Below, in pieces: positions 21,287 through 29,595 of a stretch of DNA of 64,000 nucleotides (positions are counted from its first letter, which is position 1; each line of letters begins with the position of its first letter). The stretch is from Paenibacillus sp. YYML68. GTDB taxonomy: Bacteria > Bacillota > Bacilli > Paenibacillales > NBRC-103111. The notes beneath the pieces are model-generated. The model did not search any database. It saw nothing but the letters and a program-made list of their open reading frames with translations, and was not told where the DNA came from. Location of the stretch: assembly GCF_027923405.1 (NCBI RefSeq), contig NZ_BQYI01000001.1:242501-306500 (forward strand), given 5' to 3'. The position numbers and the translations under genes were made by a program.

Positions 21287-21890
21287 GGCTCCATTGCTTT
21301 CTCATATGTAATGCAGCATGGATGGCCTTGGCGATCGTTTCGGACATGGCCATGACCAGGCTCAATCTTGTATTCTGCAGCACGAAGTATTCCATGAAGC
21401 CGCCGACATTCACGATTCCGGTCATATGCATATCACCGACAGGCGGAAGCTCCTTGTTAACACCTGCTCCGGGCTTCACAGGACCGTTGCCAAGCTGAAT
21501 ACAGCCTACACTCGTGAGCTGACCGAGACAAGCATCGACAGCGATAATGAAGGGCTGGTTGAAATGCTGGTGAATAGTAGTCAGTGTTTCATTCAAATTC
21601 ATCGCATGTACAGGCTGGTCGAGCGTGCCGTACAGGTGTGCGCCATCGAGCTGCAGCCGCTTGAGCTGCATGCCGACGAGCGGCCCGAGGCAATCACCGG
21701 TTGAGCGGTCTGTGCCGACGCAGACGATGACAATGGGCCGGTGGCTTGGCACCTGCTGGATGAGCTTGAATAGTGCCTCCGATAGCAGCTCCATACAGTT
21801 GGATTCCGAATGCATCATTTTTAGTGGCAGCTCGAGCGATGACTGTTCTTTCTTCTTGGCGGTCGTGTCTTTGGTAAAAGGCAGCTTCAC
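21261..21890 (-). CDS. yyaC: Spore protease-like protein YyaC
   Basis: A 209-residue member of the YyaC/DUF1256 family, related to the germination protease fold. Core motifs are IVIVCVGTDRSTGDCLGPLVG, LYGTLDQPVHAMN, and AVDACLG. The family is restricted to endospore formers and is expressed in sporulation, supporting a spore-forming host. It is the only minus-strand gene in this stretch and overlaps DUF4446 tail to tail. Confidence 0.88.
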   Translation of the reverse strand: MKLPFTKDTTAKKKEQSSLELPLKMMHSESNCMELLSEALFKLIQQVPSHRPIVIVCVGTDRSTGDCLGPLVGMQLKRLQLDGAHLYGTLDQPVHAMNLNETLTTIHQHFNQPFIIAVDACLGQLTSVGCIQLGNGPVKPGAGVNKELPPVGDMHMTGIVNVGGFMEYFVLQNTRLSLVMAMSETIAKAIHAALHMRKQWSPIPLVKID

Positions 21891-22021
21891 AGGAATCCCT
21901 CCTTAAGGGAGCAAGGTTGATTTATACTAACCATTTCTGTTCGATAGAATAGTACTAGTATACGAAGATTCCAGAGCTTTTATACGTGCTATGAGCGACG
22001 AAAATGATAGAGGTGAATAGC

Positions 22022-22285
22022 GTGATGCTATTGATGGCTTTTGACTCGACACAGCAAGCGCTCAGGGCAGAGATGCTGCTGGAGTATGCTGAGATCGAAA
22101 ACGACATGTGTCCGACTCCGAAGGAAATTACGGCTGGTTGTGCATTGTCGCTTGAATTTCCAGAGGCTGATCTGGAGCAGGTCAAGCAAATTATTACGAA
22201 TGAGCACGTTGAAATTCGCGGCATTTATTTTAAAAAAGACGGCAAATATGATAGGATGGATTACGAACAAGGGGGGAGTCGATGA
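22022..22285 (+). CDS. DUF3343 family small protein
   Basis: A small protein (87 residues from the chosen start) with MLLMAFDSTQQALRAEMLLE and PTPKEITAGCALSLEF, the DUF3343 pattern (putative Se/S carrier-like fold). AGAGGTG at 22009-22015 favours GTG 22022 or ATG 22025 over the ATG at 22004, which lies upstream of that site. Function unproved. Its stop overlaps the start of the mscS gene by four bases. Confidence 0.8.
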   Translation: MMLLMAFDSTQQALRAEMLLEYAEIENDMCPTPKEITAGCALSLEFPEADLEQVKQIITNEHVEIRGIYFKKDGKYDRMDYEQGGSR

Positions 22286-23214
22286 CTATTCTACAAGCAA
22301 GTCGCAAGCTGCAAGCAGCACCGAACTCCGTGGAAGGATGGACGGAAGCATGGATGAGCATGCAGGAAAAGCTTGTTCAGTATGTGTCGGATCCGGAGGT
22401 ATGGATTGGGCTGCTGCTCATCGTCGTGAAGATTACCTTGATCTACGTGGCGTCGCGGATTATTATCAAGATTGCGAATAAAGCGGTGCAGCATCTCATT
22501 GTAGAGCGTGAGAAGAGTCCGCTTAAGTTTGACGCTAGACGGACGAGAACGATCGGTAAGCTAATTGGCAATATCGTGTCTTATGTCATTAATTTTATTA
22601 TGATCCTGATGATTTTAAGCCAGTTCAACATTAATTTAGGTCCGCTATTAGCTGGTGCGGGTGTCGTAGGCTTGGCCATTGGCTTCGGCGCGCAGAGCTT
22701 GGTTAAGGACGTCATTACAGGCTTCTTCATTATATTCGAGGATCAATTCGCAGTTGGAGATGTGATTCAGGTCGATACGTACAAGGGGACGGTTGAGGAG
22801 ATCGGTCTCAGGGTGACACGAATTCGTAGCTGGACAGGGGAAGTATTTATCATCCCGAACGGTTCGATTAATCAGGTGACGAACTTCTCAATCAATAACT
22901 CGATAGCGGTCGTGGACGTATCCGTTGCGTATGAGGCGGATGTGGAGCATGCGCTGCGTATTCTGCAGGATACGGTGAAGGAAGCGTACGAGGTGAATCC
23001 GGACATCGTGAAGGCGCCAGATGTGCTAGGGGTGCAGATGCTGGGGGCGTCGGAGATCGTGCTGCGGGTGACGGCGGAATGTAAGCCGAATACGCATTTT
23101 GCGGTTGGGCGGAAGCTGAATGTCGAGATCAAGAAGGCGTTCGATGCGAATAAGATCGAGATCCCGTATCCGAGACTTGTGACGTATCATCGAAAGGAGC
23201 AGGCTGAGGCGTAG
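22282..23214 (+). CDS. Small-conductance mechanosensitive channel (MscS family)
   Basis: A 310-residue membrane channel that releases solutes upon osmotic downshock. Transmembrane segments lie near residues 38-60, 95-115 and 118-145. The pore helix region reads LAGAGVVGLAIGFGAQSLVKD, and the beta domain has VGDVIQVDTYKGTVEEIGLR and IPNGSINQVTNFS. It starts within the end of the DUF3343 gene and is followed directly by a DUF951 gene (TAGATG). Confidence 0.95.
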   Translation: MTILQASRKLQAAPNSVEGWTEAWMSMQEKLVQYVSDPEVWIGLLLIVVKITLIYVASRIIIKIANKAVQHLIVEREKSPLKFDARRTRTIGKLIGNIVSYVINFIMILMILSQFNINLGPLLAGAGVVGLAIGFGAQSLVKDVITGFFIIFEDQFAVGDVIQVDTYKGTVEEIGLRVTRIRSWTGEVFIIPNGSINQVTNFSINNSIAVVDVSVAYEADVEHALRILQDTVKEAYEVNPDIVKAPDVLGVQMLGASEIVLRVTAECKPNTHFAVGRKLNVEIKKAFDANKIEIPYPRLVTYHRKEQAEA

Positions 23215-23457
23215 ATGGAGCGTAAGCAGTATGAGCTGGGCGATATCGTTCTGATGAAGAAGCCCCACCCGTGCGGGACGAATGAGATGGAGATTATTCG
23301 AATGGGCATGGATATTCGGATTAAATGTGTCGGGTGCAAGCACAGTGTGCTTGTACCCCGGGCTAAGTTCGAGAGCAAGCTGAAGAAGGTGCTGCGCTCT
23401 GCGGCGGCTGAAGGTAGGACGCCAGGGTCAGTTCTTGATGACAGGGCAGATGGATAA
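23215..23457 (+). CDS. DUF951 family protein
   Basis: An 80-residue protein starting immediately after the mscS stop codon. It shows the DUF951 pattern YELGDIVLMKKPHPCGTNEM and IKCVGCKHSVLVPR, with three cysteines suggesting a metal site. DUF951 genes often follow mscS and precede rpsF or ychF in Firmicutes. Function unknown. Confidence 0.88.
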   Translation: MERKQYELGDIVLMKKPHPCGTNEMEIIRMGMDIRIKCVGCKHSVLVPRAKFESKLKKVLRSAAAEGRTPGSVLDDRADG

Positions 23458-23484
23458 ACTTTTTAACTTTTCATTAAAAAAGAC

Positions 23485-23514
23485 TTGCATCATGGTTCGC
23501 GTCTGTGGTATTAT
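23485..23514 (+). promoter_or_regulatory. Sigma-A-type promoter for tRNA-Ser
   Basis: TTGCAT and TATTAT with about 18 bases between them, ending roughly 25 bases upstream of the tRNA. Confidence 0.6.
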
Positions 23515-23537
23515 ACTACTTGTCCCGTTGGAAATGC

Positions 23538-23628
23538 GGAAAGGTACCCAAGAGGCCCAAGGGGGCTGACTCGAAATCAGCTAGGCGGCGCAAGCCGTGC
23601 GTGGGTTCGAATCCCACTCTTTCCGCCA
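23538..23628 (+). tRNA. tRNA-Ser (anticodon CGA)
   Basis: A 91-nt type II tRNA. The acceptor stem is GGAAAGG paired with TCTTTCC, discriminator G, and an encoded CCA. The anticodon arm is GCTGA-CTCGAAA-TCAGC, giving anticodon CGA for UCG codons. A long variable arm (GGCGGCGCAAGCCGTGC) and the T-arm GTGGGTTCGAATCCCAC are present. Its 3' end is the attachment site of the adjacent island. Confidence 0.95.
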
Positions 23629-23642
23629 TACATAACAAACCA

Positions 23643-23666
23643 AAACGACCGAGAGGTCGTTTTTTT
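23643..23666 (+). terminator. Terminator after tRNA-Ser
   Basis: AACGACC-GAGA-GGTCGTT hairpin followed by a T-run. It is part of the 62-bp att repeat and is duplicated at the right end of the island. Confidence 0.85.
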
Positions 23667-23677
23667 GCGTGATGTGG

Positions 23678-23889
23678 AGCGGAAGTCGGGAGTGGGATGA
23701 GAACCCCAAGGCCAAGGGCAGGGTTCGTCGGAGCATAAGCTTCGGTAGGAATACTTCGCAGTCTCCCCGTCAGGGGAGTACTCCACTCTTTCCGCCACTG
23801 TTTTTCCTTTGTTACACTTGAAGGCATAACATAATGAAAGTAAGTGCTGTTACTTGCCTAGATGTTTATTATCGGTCTAACTAATTCCG
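23678..23889. other. Non-coding stretch with extra tRNA 3'-end copy
   Basis: No credible gene. CTCCACTCTTTCCGCCA at 23781-23796 is a further copy of the tRNA-Ser 3' end (the last 14 bases are identical), preceded by a small CTCCCC/GGGGAG hairpin. It may be a secondary att site or the remnant of an earlier integration. Confidence 0.6.
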
Positions 23890-23916
23890 ACCTCCTACAA
23901 TTATGGGAGGTTTTTT
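23890..23916 (+). terminator. Terminator-like hairpin
   Basis: ACCTCC ... GGGAGGT followed by TTTTT, inside the island, with no gene directly upstream. Confidence 0.6.
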
Positions 23917-23966
23917 GCTGTGCAAGAAGTACCTGACAAAAGAATAGGTCGTAAGCGATTGCGTTT

Positions 23967-24185
23967 ATGTTGGATACATATTTAGAATGCTGTGGGTTGT
24001 TGGAGAGATCAAAAAAAGGAGAGAAGCTGGACGGACAACATTCAGTTTATTCTCTGCGCCATAGCTTCTGCAAAAGCCTTGTTAATGCTGGCGTACCTAT
24101 TCAGAACGTTGCTAAACTGGCTGGTCATGATTCGATTCAAACAACACTAAGATATGTGGAGCCACCACAACAGGATTTAAGATGA
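23967..24185 (+). pseudogene. Tyrosine recombinase (integrase), C-terminal remnant
   Basis: A fragment of about 70 codons carrying the C-terminal catalytic motifs of a XerC/D-like tyrosine recombinase: SLRHSFCKSLVNAGV, LAGHDSIQTTLRYV. The HxxR-type Arg, the His and the nucleophilic Tyr are recognisable, but the N-terminal DNA-binding part is absent. It probably derives from the integrase that inserted the island next to this tRNA. Confidence 0.8.
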
Positions 24186-24205
24186 GCCATAAATTCAATT
24201 TAATA

Positions 24206-24244
24206 ATTAAAGCCACTTCAACATGGAAGTGGCTTATTAATTTT
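24206..24244. terminator. Bidirectional terminator between integrase remnant and convergent gene
   Basis: AAGCCACTTC ... GAAGTGGCTT with A/T runs on both sides, serving both converging genes. Confidence 0.8.
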
Positions 24245-24914
24245 ATGCTATAAAGAATCGTTTTAGCGCCCATTCTGGTGTATTATCATCGGAGTAACAA
24301 TTACAAAACCAACAATCTCGTTTTTTTACTTTTTCGTTTATACCGCGTAATTCCGCAGCTCTAGCTATGCGTTCAAAAGCATATTGACCCAAGTTTATTT
24401 CTTCGTGGGTGATCTCAGGAGCATCCACTATTATTTCTTTCAAATGCTCGAAAGTAAGGGGGGTTCGGGCATTTCTAAGTGTTATCATTTGACCAAATTT
24501 CCCTATTTTATATTTTGAACGTAACTCGTCTAACGAAGAAAAGTATCTATCATGTACGGTTTGTTTGTCCGTCCATATTTTGGGGTTTGATTTGGTTATT
24601 GCTACTGGTGGAGTATCTAGTTCAAGCAAAACTTCAAGATCATAAGTAAAAAGAACAGAACCGTAGAAATTCTGACGTGATGTTCTATTATGAATATCTA
24701 CATCATCAAAGAAAAGGTCATGCCAAATGTCATACTTTTTATCAATTTCATCTGTGTTTTGCCAAGTCTGCGGCAGCCCTCGATCTTCAACAAAACCGCG
24801 AGAGAGTAAGCCCCCTTCACTTAGGAAGGTACAGGCAGTTAATACGGTATTAGCATGATGGAGCTGCTCAACCCCAATTTCTTTGAAAAAAGTATACACT
24901 TCCTCATTGTTCAT
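24243..24914 (-). CDS. Hypothetical island protein
   Basis: A 223-residue soluble protein from ATG 24914 (MNNEEVYTFFKEIGVEQLHHAN); an upstream in-frame ATG at 24932 is less likely because the G-rich ribosome-binding stretch lies between them. I do not recognise the family. The segment LHHANTVLTACTFLSEGGLLSRG loosely recalls the first strand and GGLLSR-like loop of ADP-ribosyltransferase-fold toxins such as DarT, but this is only a weak resemblance. The C-terminus is Cys-rich (DCWFCNC). An IS1380-like element begins about 40 bp upstream and may have separated the gene from its promoter. Confidence 0.6.
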   Translation of the reverse strand: MNNEEVYTFFKEIGVEQLHHANTVLTACTFLSEGGLLSRGFVEDRGLPQTWQNTDEIDKKYDIWHDLFFDDVDIHNRTSRQNFYGSVLFTYDLEVLLELDTPPVAITKSNPKIWTDKQTVHDRYFSSLDELRSKYKIGKFGQMITLRNARTPLTFEHLKEIIVDAPEITHEEINLGQYAFERIARAAELRGINEKVKKRDCWFCNCYSDDNTPEWALKRFFIA

Positions 24915-24953
24915 ATCACTGCCCCCACCCATATATAGGAAATCTATTTATAT

Positions 24954-26577
24954 CGTGAATCCGTGATAAAAGAATATGAAAACAAGAGAAAAATAGAGGG
25001 AATCCAAGATTTTGTGTCGAAATTAAAGGATTATAACGATCCAATACTTTCACCAATGGGGTGATTGGCTTGAAGTTCGAATTCGTCCAATCTAATGAGT
25101 ACTTAACCACACATACCGGGTTAACCGCTATTGGAGCTTTGCTAGCAAAGACTAATCTCGGTGCACGTTTGAATAAAACGGTATTGCCCGAGAACCCGAA
25201 TCCAGATATCTCGAATGCTGATGTGATGAAAAGCTACTTGGGTCTGCTCTGCCAAGGCAAGAGCGACTTTGATCATATTGAGCCATTCCGGCAAGACGAT
25301 GCGTTCAGCATCAGTCTTGACATTCGCGATGTTCCATCTAGTCCAACCTTGCGCCAGCGCTTAGATATGGCGGGTTCGTCGATATGGAAAGATATTGTGC
25401 TGGAAGAGTCGGCGGACCTGTTACGCCGAGTGGCCGCCCCGCTTACGGGTGTTGATCTTCTTGTCCTGGGCGAGAAGGAACGGACTACGTTGTTGCCGCT
25501 CGATATCGATGTGTCTCCCTTTGACAACTCCCGCACGAAAAAGAAGGCGTATCTCGCACCTACAAAGGCCATGATGGTTTTGCTCCGATCTTCTCTTACT
25601 TGGGCAAAGAGGGCTACGGCGTCCATGTGGAACTGCGTGAGGGCAGCGTGCATTGCCAGAAGAACACGGATGAATTTTTGAAGGCCAGCATTCAATATGC
25701 ACGCCGAGTCACAGACCGTCCGCTCCTTGTTCGAATGGATGCAGGCAACGACTGCTTGGCGAATCTGAAGGTCTGTCACACTCAAGAAACTCGTGCCGAT
25801 TACATCATCAAGAAAAATCTGCGAAGAGATCCAAAGGAGACGTGGCTCTTGTTCGCACAAGATCTGGGCATATGCTGCGAAGAACGCGAAGGAAAGAAGG
25901 TATACATCGGGTCGATGCTCATTCGTGAACAAGGATTTGACGAGCCGCTGCGTCAAGTGTTTCGTGTCATCGAACGAACCATAAGCCGTGAAGGTCAAAT
26001 CTTCCTCGTTCCTGAGATCGAGGTCGAGGTGTACTGGACTTCCTTGCGTTGCTCGGCTTGGCGGGTCATTGAACTGTATCGCGATCACGGCACCAGTGAA
26101 CAGTACCACAGTGAGATCAAGACAGACCTTGATCTGGAACGCTTGCCCGCTGGCAAGTTTGCAACCAACAATCTCATATTGCATGCGGGCGTGTTCGCAT
26201 ACAATATGCTTCGCTTGATGGGGCAACTCAGTCTGCAGATTCCCGACTCTCCGATTCGAAACAATGTTGGCCGCAGACGGATTCGCACGGTCATTCAGAA
26301 TATGATCTACCATGCTTCACGACTCGTAAGACATGCTAGGCAAGTCAAATTCGCATTTGGAACGCACAGTCCTTGGTTTCAAACGTTGCGACGTGTGTAT
26401 CTCACCATCCTAACCACTTGAGACTCAATGTTTAATAGGGGTGTATACGCCTTCACGCGTAGGCGTGTTTCAACATGTGCTTTTTTTGTCCACGCGAGGA
26501 AGTTCAATTGAAATGCTCATTACCTTGATGCTTTTACCATTTCCCTACAGTCACGAGCGGGCTGTCACGGATTCACG
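24954..26577 (+). mobile_element. IS1380-family insertion sequence
   Basis: Inverted repeats CGTGAATCCGTGATA (24954-24968) and, inverted, CGTGAATCCGTGACA (26563-26577) match at 14 of 15 positions and flank the transposase. The flanks are TATA-rich on both sides, compatible with a 4-bp target duplication. The total of about 1.62 kb is normal for the family. Confidence 0.8.
25061..26421 (+). pseudogene. IS1380-family transposase, interrupted by a frameshift
   Basis: Two overlapping reading frames together make a full DDE transposase. The first carries DVMKSYLGLLCQGKSDFDHIE, SSPTLRQRLD and LDIDVSPFDNS; the second carries YLGKEGYGVHVELREGSVH and DAGNDCLANL, and continues to 26421. The frames join at CACGAAAAAGAAGGC (about 25537): a -1 shift there restores the family pattern KKEGVSRTYKGHDGFAPI. 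Either one G was lost from an AAAAAGGAAGG sequence, or A-AAA-AG slippage is used; the family is not known for programmed shifting, so I call it a pseudogene. Confidence 0.8.
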
Positions 26578-26815
26578 TATATAATAAATATTTTTGCTCA
26601 AAATGTTCAAGAGAACGTACGATCTAATTTCAATAAAAAAATTGTATTGGCTGGGGCGGAGGGGATTTTACCAATAGAACGCAATGCCAAACTCTACAAG
26701 CGGTAGGCGCACCTGACGACGAAAAATAATGACCTTTAATATGTTTACTTATATAGTTACTATTGAAGCAACTAACGAAAAGTGTTATAGTTGCTATCGG
26801 AAGGAGGTTGTCGAG
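26578..26815. other. Intergenic, no gene seen
   Basis: AT-rich stretch between the right IS end and the next gene. The reading frame of the next gene is open upstream to 26729, but GGAGG at 26802-26806 and GTG 26816 mark the likely start. Confidence 0.5.
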
Positions 26816-27454
26816 GTGGACAATCAACAAAGAATTGAAATGATTCGTCAAATGATTGATGAAAAGATAAACAAAAGAAACGATTTGCGCATTCAGCTGG
26901 AGAATATTCAAAATGAAATGAAGCAAGTTGAATTAGCAATTACCGCGTTTCAAAACGAACTAGAACTGCTAACAGGCGAAAAAGTCGATAAACCTCTAAC
27001 GATACTTAGGGGACAGGAAATAGGGGAAGCGGCGATTGAAGCATTGGAGCGTTTAGGTGGCAAGGCACATTACCAACAAATAAAGGAAGAAGTTGAAAAG
27101 GCGTATGAAATTAATGGAATCAACGAGAAAAGTAAAGCGGATTCAGTTTGGAATCACCTAAATAGGAGAGATGAAGTGATTAAACTAGGGAAGGGGGAGT
27201 TTAGATTGACTAGCAAGTATTCACCTATTACGGATTTATTAAATCGAAAGAATGAGCATAGAAATATTACACTAACATTCGATGAAATCGAGGAGTTATT
27301 GAAATTTAAACTGCCTGCGTCTGCATATAAGCACAATTCTTGGTGGGCAAATGAACAGGACGGAAACCATTCACACGCACGTTCATGGTTGTCTGCTGGA
27401 TGGAAAACAACAGACGTGGAACTTGGGGACAAGATAACATTCATAAAGCAATGA
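26816..27454 (+). CDS. Coiled-coil / winged-helix / DUF7662-like protein
   Basis: A 212-residue protein. Residues 5-65 form a coiled coil (RIEMIRQMIDEKINKRNDLR...). Residues 70-140 look like a winged helix (EAAIEALERLGGKAHYQQI, SVWNHLNRRDEVIKLGKGEF). The C-terminus has SWWANE, HSHARSWLSAGWKTTDVEL, which I recognise as the DUF7662-type domain often seen next to restriction or defence genes. The GTG start follows GGAGG. I infer a DNA-binding accessory protein; no catalytic motif is visible. Confidence 0.65.
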   Translation: MDNQQRIEMIRQMIDEKINKRNDLRIQLENIQNEMKQVELAITAFQNELELLTGEKVDKPLTILRGQEIGEAAIEALERLGGKAHYQQIKEEVEKAYEINGINEKSKADSVWNHLNRRDEVIKLGKGEFRLTSKYSPITDLLNRKNEHRNITLTFDEIEELLKFKLPASAYKHNSWWANEQDGNHSHARSWLSAGWKTTDVELGDKITFIKQ

Positions 27455-27497
27455 AACTGTATTCATATATTATTCGAATTGATAGGAGGTAGATGTA

Positions 27498-28168
27498 ATG
27501 GTTAAATATCCTGAGCCATTTCGCGGCAAGATCATTACAAATAACTGCACAATTCAAGGATCAATAAAAAAGAGAGATATTCTAAAAGCACGAATCAATG
27601 ATAACGATGAATATGTCCTTTATATATTAATGAATCCGAGTAAAGCCGACAGTATTCAATCGGATAGAACAATAAATAAAATTCTGAAATTCACGAGAGA
27701 AAAGTATGTTGAATATCAGCAAAATTACAGGGATAGGAAAACGTACATATCGTCAATTTATTTTCTGTTTATAAAGCAGATTCTTCCCAACTTAATAGTA
27801 TATTAAAAAGGCTGGGTAAACAGTATGAAGAAGTTGTTGAGAATAATAATATGGTAATCGAGGATCAAATTAAAAACGCTAAATATATTGTACTCGCATG
27901 GGGCAATGTTCCGAAAAACATGGACAAAGATAAACATCGTAATCAAGTCATAAAGGTATACGATTTCGTCCGAAATGCTAATAAAATGAGCAGTGTGATT
28001 GTACTGAAAGTAAATAACAAAAGCAAGAACATCTTAACAAACGATATGTATCCGCGACATCCTGCAAGAGCAAAAATATTGAAACTAGTCAAATGCGAAA
28101 TTGATAATAAGAATGTGTTAAAAACAGTAATCAAACGTGTGCCTATCAAATTTAATGTGACTAAATAA
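27498..28168 (+). pseudogene. DUF1643 family protein, frameshifted
   Basis: The first frame (27498-27806) has the DUF1643 pattern YILMNPSKADSIQSDRTINKI. Near 27745 the homologous reading moves to another frame, where VNLFSVYKADSSQLN and then AKYIVLAWGNVP continue to 28168. Together they make one DUF1643 protein of about 220 residues. A single indel (a real mutation or a sequence error) separates the halves. The family has no established function but is frequent in phage- and restriction-associated loci. Confidence 0.7.
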
Positions 28169-28182
28169 TCGGAGATATAATC

Positions 28183-28659
28183 ATGTTAAACATTAACATT
28201 CAATGGTATGGCAGTTTTAGCTTAGACGAACTCATTAGTCTTAATGATGTATCTAAGGACTATGGCGTGTACCAGATTTATGGAAGTCATCCAGTTTACG
28301 GATCTAACGTACTATTGTACATAGGAAAGGCTGTAAGACAAACCTTTGCTACACGAATAAGTCAAGAAAATTGGCATTTTAACAAGGATTCAGAGAACGT
28401 CAGGATCTATGTTGGAAGATTAAGCGGCATTAAGAATGTATCTGTCGATGTTTGGGACAGCCTGATTGACAAGGCAGAAAAGCTACTGATCTATGCTCAT
28501 GCACCAGCTTGTAATTCATCTAATATTGGAACAGTTCCATATGACGACTTGTTGAATCTACATGTTATTAATTGGGGCAATCATCGTGATTTAATGCCTG
28601 AGGTGTCAGGACTTAGGTGGATAAAGCAAAATAGCTGTAACGTGGAATATTCAATTTGA
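28183..28659 (+). CDS. GIY-YIG nuclease-like protein
   Basis: A 158-residue protein with YGVYQIYGSHPVYGSNVLLYIGKAVRQTFATRI, matching the GIY-YIG core (GVYQIY ... LLYIGKA, then an Arg). It begins 14 bp after the broken DUF1643 gene, so the two were probably co-transcribed. GIY-YIG domains occur in homing and restriction nucleases; whether this one cuts DNA is not shown. Confidence 0.7.
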   Translation: MLNINIQWYGSFSLDELISLNDVSKDYGVYQIYGSHPVYGSNVLLYIGKAVRQTFATRISQENWHFNKDSENVRIYVGRLSGIKNVSVDVWDSLIDKAEKLLIYAHAPACNSSNIGTVPYDDLLNLHVINWGNHRDLMPEVSGLRWIKQNSCNVEYSI

Positions 28660-29039
28660 GTGGCATTATTGGGATAAAAGATATTGTAGGCTTATGACCG
28701 TCAATTTGAGGAAGTATTTATCTTGATGGGAGTGAAGAAGGACATGGAAGCAAAAGGACTTTGGAAAGGGTTTGTGATGCAGTGGAGCCACACTTCAAGC
28801 CTATAAATCTACATAAACCTACCTACATTAGTTGTTGTGGAAGCGGTCTCGCTCGTTGACCATACGTTGACTGCCTTTGGGAAGAATCCAATGTTCGTTG
28901 CCTTCAGCAATTTAATTTATAAAGACATGATTGTGCAGGTTAAGCTGACTTAATAGAGATCATTGAAATTTTACGGTATCAGAGTCCAAGAGATATTAAG
29001 CGGATAAAGAATGGTATTTTGGCGATGTTTCAAAATGAG
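28660..29039. other. Non-coding right arm of tRNA-Ser island
   Basis: About 380 bp without a credible reading frame, RNA gene or terminator. It is probably decayed island sequence. Confidence 0.5.
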
Positions 29040-29101
29040 ACTCTTTCCGCCATACATAACAAACCAAAACGACCGCGAGGTCGTTTTTTCGCGTGATGTG
29101 G
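29040..29101 (+). repeat. Right att repeat of tRNA-Ser island
   Basis: Second copy of the 62-bp tRNA 3' end plus terminator sequence (ACTCTTTCCGCC ... GATGTGG), differing from 23616-23677 at two positions. Confidence 0.9.
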
Positions 29102-29303
29102 GGATGAAGGTAGGAGTGGGCTGTGAATAAGTTGGAACCATATCTTGCAGGCTTAAAGTGAGGATTAAATCAATACAGGTACGTTATGCACATGTGGATA
29201 ACGGTCAGACTTACTATATTCAACTTGATGTCCACAGCTGTGCATAAGCGGAGCAGGGCATGTACACCATAAGAGAACCAAACAGGAGTTAGGAGGAAAT
29301 AAG

Positions 29304-29465
29304 ATGAATCCGAATGAAGAGCATCAGTCGATTATGGATGAGCTGAACAACGAGGAAGCAGCAGACATTATCGAAGCGAATCAAGCGATGGACGAACAGT
29401 TCTATGGGCAGGAGCAGTCGCTAGAGGAGATTACGGTAGCGGTAGCGTTCAGAAACCAATCGTAG
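29304..29465 (+). CDS. Small acidic protein (53 aa)
   Basis: ATG 29304 follows an excellent ribosome binding site, AGGAGGAAATAAG. The 53-residue product (MNPNEEHQSIMDELNNEEA...) is strongly acidic with many Glu and Gln. I do not recognise a family. It lies just outside the island, so it is probably a backbone gene. Confidence 0.65.
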   Translation: MNPNEEHQSIMDELNNEEAADIIEANQAMDEQFYGQEQSLEEITVAVAFRNQS

Positions 29466-29513
29466 CAGCGTTTACTGCGATAAATTATCTAAAATTTCTG
29501 ACAACTTATTGTA

Positions 29514-29568
29514 TGTACTCACCAAAAGCTGTATAATTCATAATATAATAGTGTAAGCGCTATTATAT
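29514..29568 (+). promoter_or_regulatory. Promoter with dyad before the 59-aa gene
   Basis: TTGTAT, a 17-base spacer and TATAAT form a good sigma-A promoter. Just downstream, ATATAATAGTG-TAAG-CGCTATTATAT (29543-29568) is an inverted repeat with 11-base arms and one G-T pair. Its position over the expected transcript start suggests an operator or a 5' RNA hairpin. Confidence 0.6.
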
Positions 29569-29595
29569 GTCCCAGCTTATATGGAGGTGGTACGC

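Larger units (their letters stand above)
23616..29101. mobile_element. Genomic island integrated at tRNA-Ser
   Basis: A 62-bp sequence starting in the tRNA 3' end (ACTCTTTCCGCCATACATAA...) and including the terminator is found at 23616-23677 and again at 29040-29101 with two mismatches. Such direct repeats are the attL/attR of tRNA-targeting integrative elements. Inside lie a C-terminal piece of a tyrosine recombinase, an IS1380-like element, and small AT-rich genes. The missing recombinase N-terminus and the frameshifted genes suggest the island is no longer self-mobile. Confidence 0.85.

Noticed and set aside
23516-23827. 103-aa minus-strand frame over tRNA-Ser
   Set aside because: It is antisense to the tRNA and its terminator; such AERVGFEPTHGL-like frames are a well-known spurious prediction over tRNA genes.
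25273-26313. 346-aa minus-strand frame opposite the IS1380 transposase
   Set aside because: It is the antisense shadow of the transposase and spans its frameshift only because that strand is open by chance.
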